This document shows positions 6,162 to 7,223 of a DNA stretch of 7,223 nt, one piece after another. Origin of the DNA: JBMNKL01 sp050261495. GTDB taxonomy: Bacteria > Bacillota > Clostridia > Acetivibrionales > DTU013. The notes beneath the pieces were generated by a model that searched no databases, had not been told where the DNA came from, and worked only from the letters and a program-made list of their open reading frames with translations. Positions within the stretch are counted from its first letter, which is position 1, and each line of letters begins with the position of its first letter. Where the stretch lies: contig JBLNDI010000100.1 of assembly GCA_050261495.1 (NCBI GenBank), positions 1 to 7,223 of the forward strand, in the 5' to 3' direction. The position numbers and the translations under genes are program-made.

Positions 6162-7130
6162 TTAGTCTCCCCCCTTTCGCTTCATGCCGGAGAATTTATG
6201 GCTTATTAATGCAAGAACTAGTATAAACCCAAAGAAGAATTGGGTATAAAAGCCGGTGAGACCGGAAGCAATAATGCCTGTCTCCATAAAACTAAGAATG
6301 AATGCGCCCATGGCTGCTCCTATAATTGTTCCAACACCGCCCCAGGTAGGAGTTCCTCCCAGGTATGTTGCAGCCATTGTGGTGAGCAAGTAACCGTCGC
6401 CTGTAGTAGGCCAGAAGGTGTTATTGATAAGCCCTGAAAATACTCCTGCCATTGCCGCCGCGCATCCCATCAGCATGTAAGCGCCGATTTTCACTCGGTC
6501 AACTTTTACGCCGGTTTCCCGTGCACTGATTCTGTTGTCCCCGGAATAGCAGACATGTGCCCCGAACTGATGCCGTTTAAAAAGCAGATGACAAATAATC
6601 ATAATGCCTAGACCCCAAAACAATTGTACAGGCCAGCCAAACAGCCTGCCTACAAATATATTGTGGAATAGGGTACCTTTCAGTGCAACCAGTTGTATTC
6701 CCATACCATCGGTTCCAATCATAATAAGTCCCCGCAACAGAAAGTTCATTCCTAAAGTAACAACCAAAGAGCTGAGTTTTAATTTAGTAATCAGCAGACC
6801 GTTTATCAGCCCGATCGCAAGACCGGCTGAAAGTGCACATATCAAGCCAAGAACCGGTATTCCGGTCGAGGTATAAATCCAGGCAAATATCCAAAGGGAA
6901 ACACCCATACTGCCAGGAAAAGACAAGTCGCTGTCACCGCTGGCAATAACGAATACAAGAGAACACGCAAGAATCAGAAGAATCGGGTATACCGTAAAGA
7001 TTGCCTGGAATGTGCTTGGATTAAGAAATACTTGTGGTCTTACCAGTATAAAGATAAGCAGCAATGCAACCATAAAAGAAAATACCGAAAATTCAACATT
7101 ATGCTTTTTTATAAATTTCTTTAACTTCAA
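6162..7130 (-). CDS. sugar ABC transporter permease, CUT2 (RbsC/FrcC) family
   Basis: This integral membrane protein (322 aa from the TTG at 7130) forms the channel of a CUT2-type sugar importer, probably as a homodimer. Numbered from that start, hydrophobic segments lie roughly at 15-30, 45-64, 71-89, 91-113, 120-137, 168-184, 213-235 and 250-310. Family hallmarks are SGDSDLSFPG (64-73), equivalent to the GGIDLSVG motif of RbsC, SLVVTLGMNFLLRG (121-134), the cytoplasmic stretch FGAHVCYSGDN...ARETGVKV (189-209), and YLGGTPTWGGVGTIIGA (256-272). The Lys-rich N-terminus MKLKKFIKKH fits a cytoplasmic start. The frame stays open to a TTG at 7175, but no ribosome binding site precedes that codon, whereas AAGGGTG lies 8 nt before 7130. 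Permease-then-ATPase order matches frcCA-like operons. No substrate-binding protein is visible; it is probably encoded upstream, beyond the right edge. Confidence 0.92.
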   Translation of the reverse strand: MKLKKFIKKHNVEFSVFSFMVALLLIFILVRPQVFLNPSTFQAIFTVYPILLILACSLVFVIASGDSDLSFPGSMGVSLWIFAWIYTSTGIPVLGLICALSAGLAIGLINGLLITKLKLSSLVVTLGMNFLLRGLIMIGTDGMGIQLVALKGTLFHNIFVGRLFGWPVQLFWGLGIMIICHLLFKRHQFGAHVCYSGDNRISARETGVKVDRVKIGAYMLMGCAAAMAGVFSGLINNTFWPTTGDGYLLTTMAATYLGGTPTWGGVGTIIGAAMGAFILSFMETGIIASGLTGFYTQFFFGFILVLALISHKFSGMKRKGGD

Positions 7131-7223
7131 TTCCAGGTCACCCTTACTTTTATATATTTGAAATATTAAATACAATGCTTAAAATCGGGTTGCATTAATT
7201 AGACAACTTTTATCATCTCCCCC
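7131..7223 (-). other. upstream region of the permease, possible tail of the preceding operon gene
   Basis: On the minus strand two frames are open from the right edge. One ends in GEMIKVV with TAA at 7201-7199; the other ends in DDKSCLINATRF with TAA at 7181-7179. Either could be the C-terminus of the preceding gene, for which a CUT2 substrate-binding protein is the natural candidate, but the stretch is too short to decide. The remainder is AT-rich. I see no convincing hairpin or promoter here, which fits an operon-internal gap. This is only a suggestion. Confidence 0.25.
7139..7145 (-). promoter_or_regulatory. ribosome binding site that favours the TTG start of the permease
   Basis: AAGGGTG on the minus strand lies 8 nt before TTG at 7130-7128. 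It matches AAGGAGG at five of seven positions. The more upstream TTG at 7175 is preceded by CGATTTTAAGCA, with no Shine-Dalgarno sequence, and would add 15 residues of a kind not expected in this family. Confidence 0.5.

Noticed and set aside
7188..7206. Imperfect inverted repeat with GTTG and CAAC arms upstream of the permease
   Set aside because: Only the four outer pairs match well in AT-rich sequence; this is expected by chance.
1..7223. Mobile elements, CRISPR arrays, tRNA or rRNA genes
   Set aside because: I saw no transposase, terminal inverted repeats, regularly spaced repeats or structural RNA signature; the window is almost fully explained by metabolic genes.

Overview
The window looks like chromosomal DNA from an anaerobic, low-to-mid-GC member of the Firmicutes, probably Clostridia. 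This is an inference from strong AGGAGG-type ribosome binding sites, frequent AGA/AGG and ATA codons, very tight gene packing, a likely TTG start codon, and gene families common in that group: a TrpB2-type tryptophan synthase beta chain, an MtaA/UroD-like protein and a CUT2-type sugar ABC transporter. I cannot name a species.

Layout from left to right. At positions 1-49 the first 16 codons of a leftward gene run off the edge; its product cannot be recognised. Positions 50-219 are a divergent control region with two near-identical 21-bp repeats, each holding a GTGA...TCAC-type inverted repeat, and a plausible promoter for the rightward gene. The rightward gene (220-1584) is a stand-alone trpB of the TrpB2 type with no trpA in view. 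Positions 1585-1692 separate two convergent units and hold a perfect 14-bp hairpin.

The rest (1693-7130) is a tightly packed leftward operon, read from right to left: a CUT2 sugar permease, a single-domain CUT2 ATPase, a UroD/MtaA-family protein and a GH31 alpha-glycosidase. Gaps are 1, 3 and 43 nt, and the ribosome binding sites of the second and third genes lie inside the ends of the genes before them. The operon start, and presumably the substrate-binding protein gene, lies beyond the right edge.

Working model (inference): a substrate-binding protein outside the window delivers a small glycoside or sugar to the permease and ATPase, the cytoplasmic GH31 enzyme cleaves an alpha-linked sugar, and the UroD/MtaA-like protein does an extra step, possibly a methyl transfer. 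That extra protein in a sugar import operon is the most interesting part of the window. The trpB unit appears independent of it.
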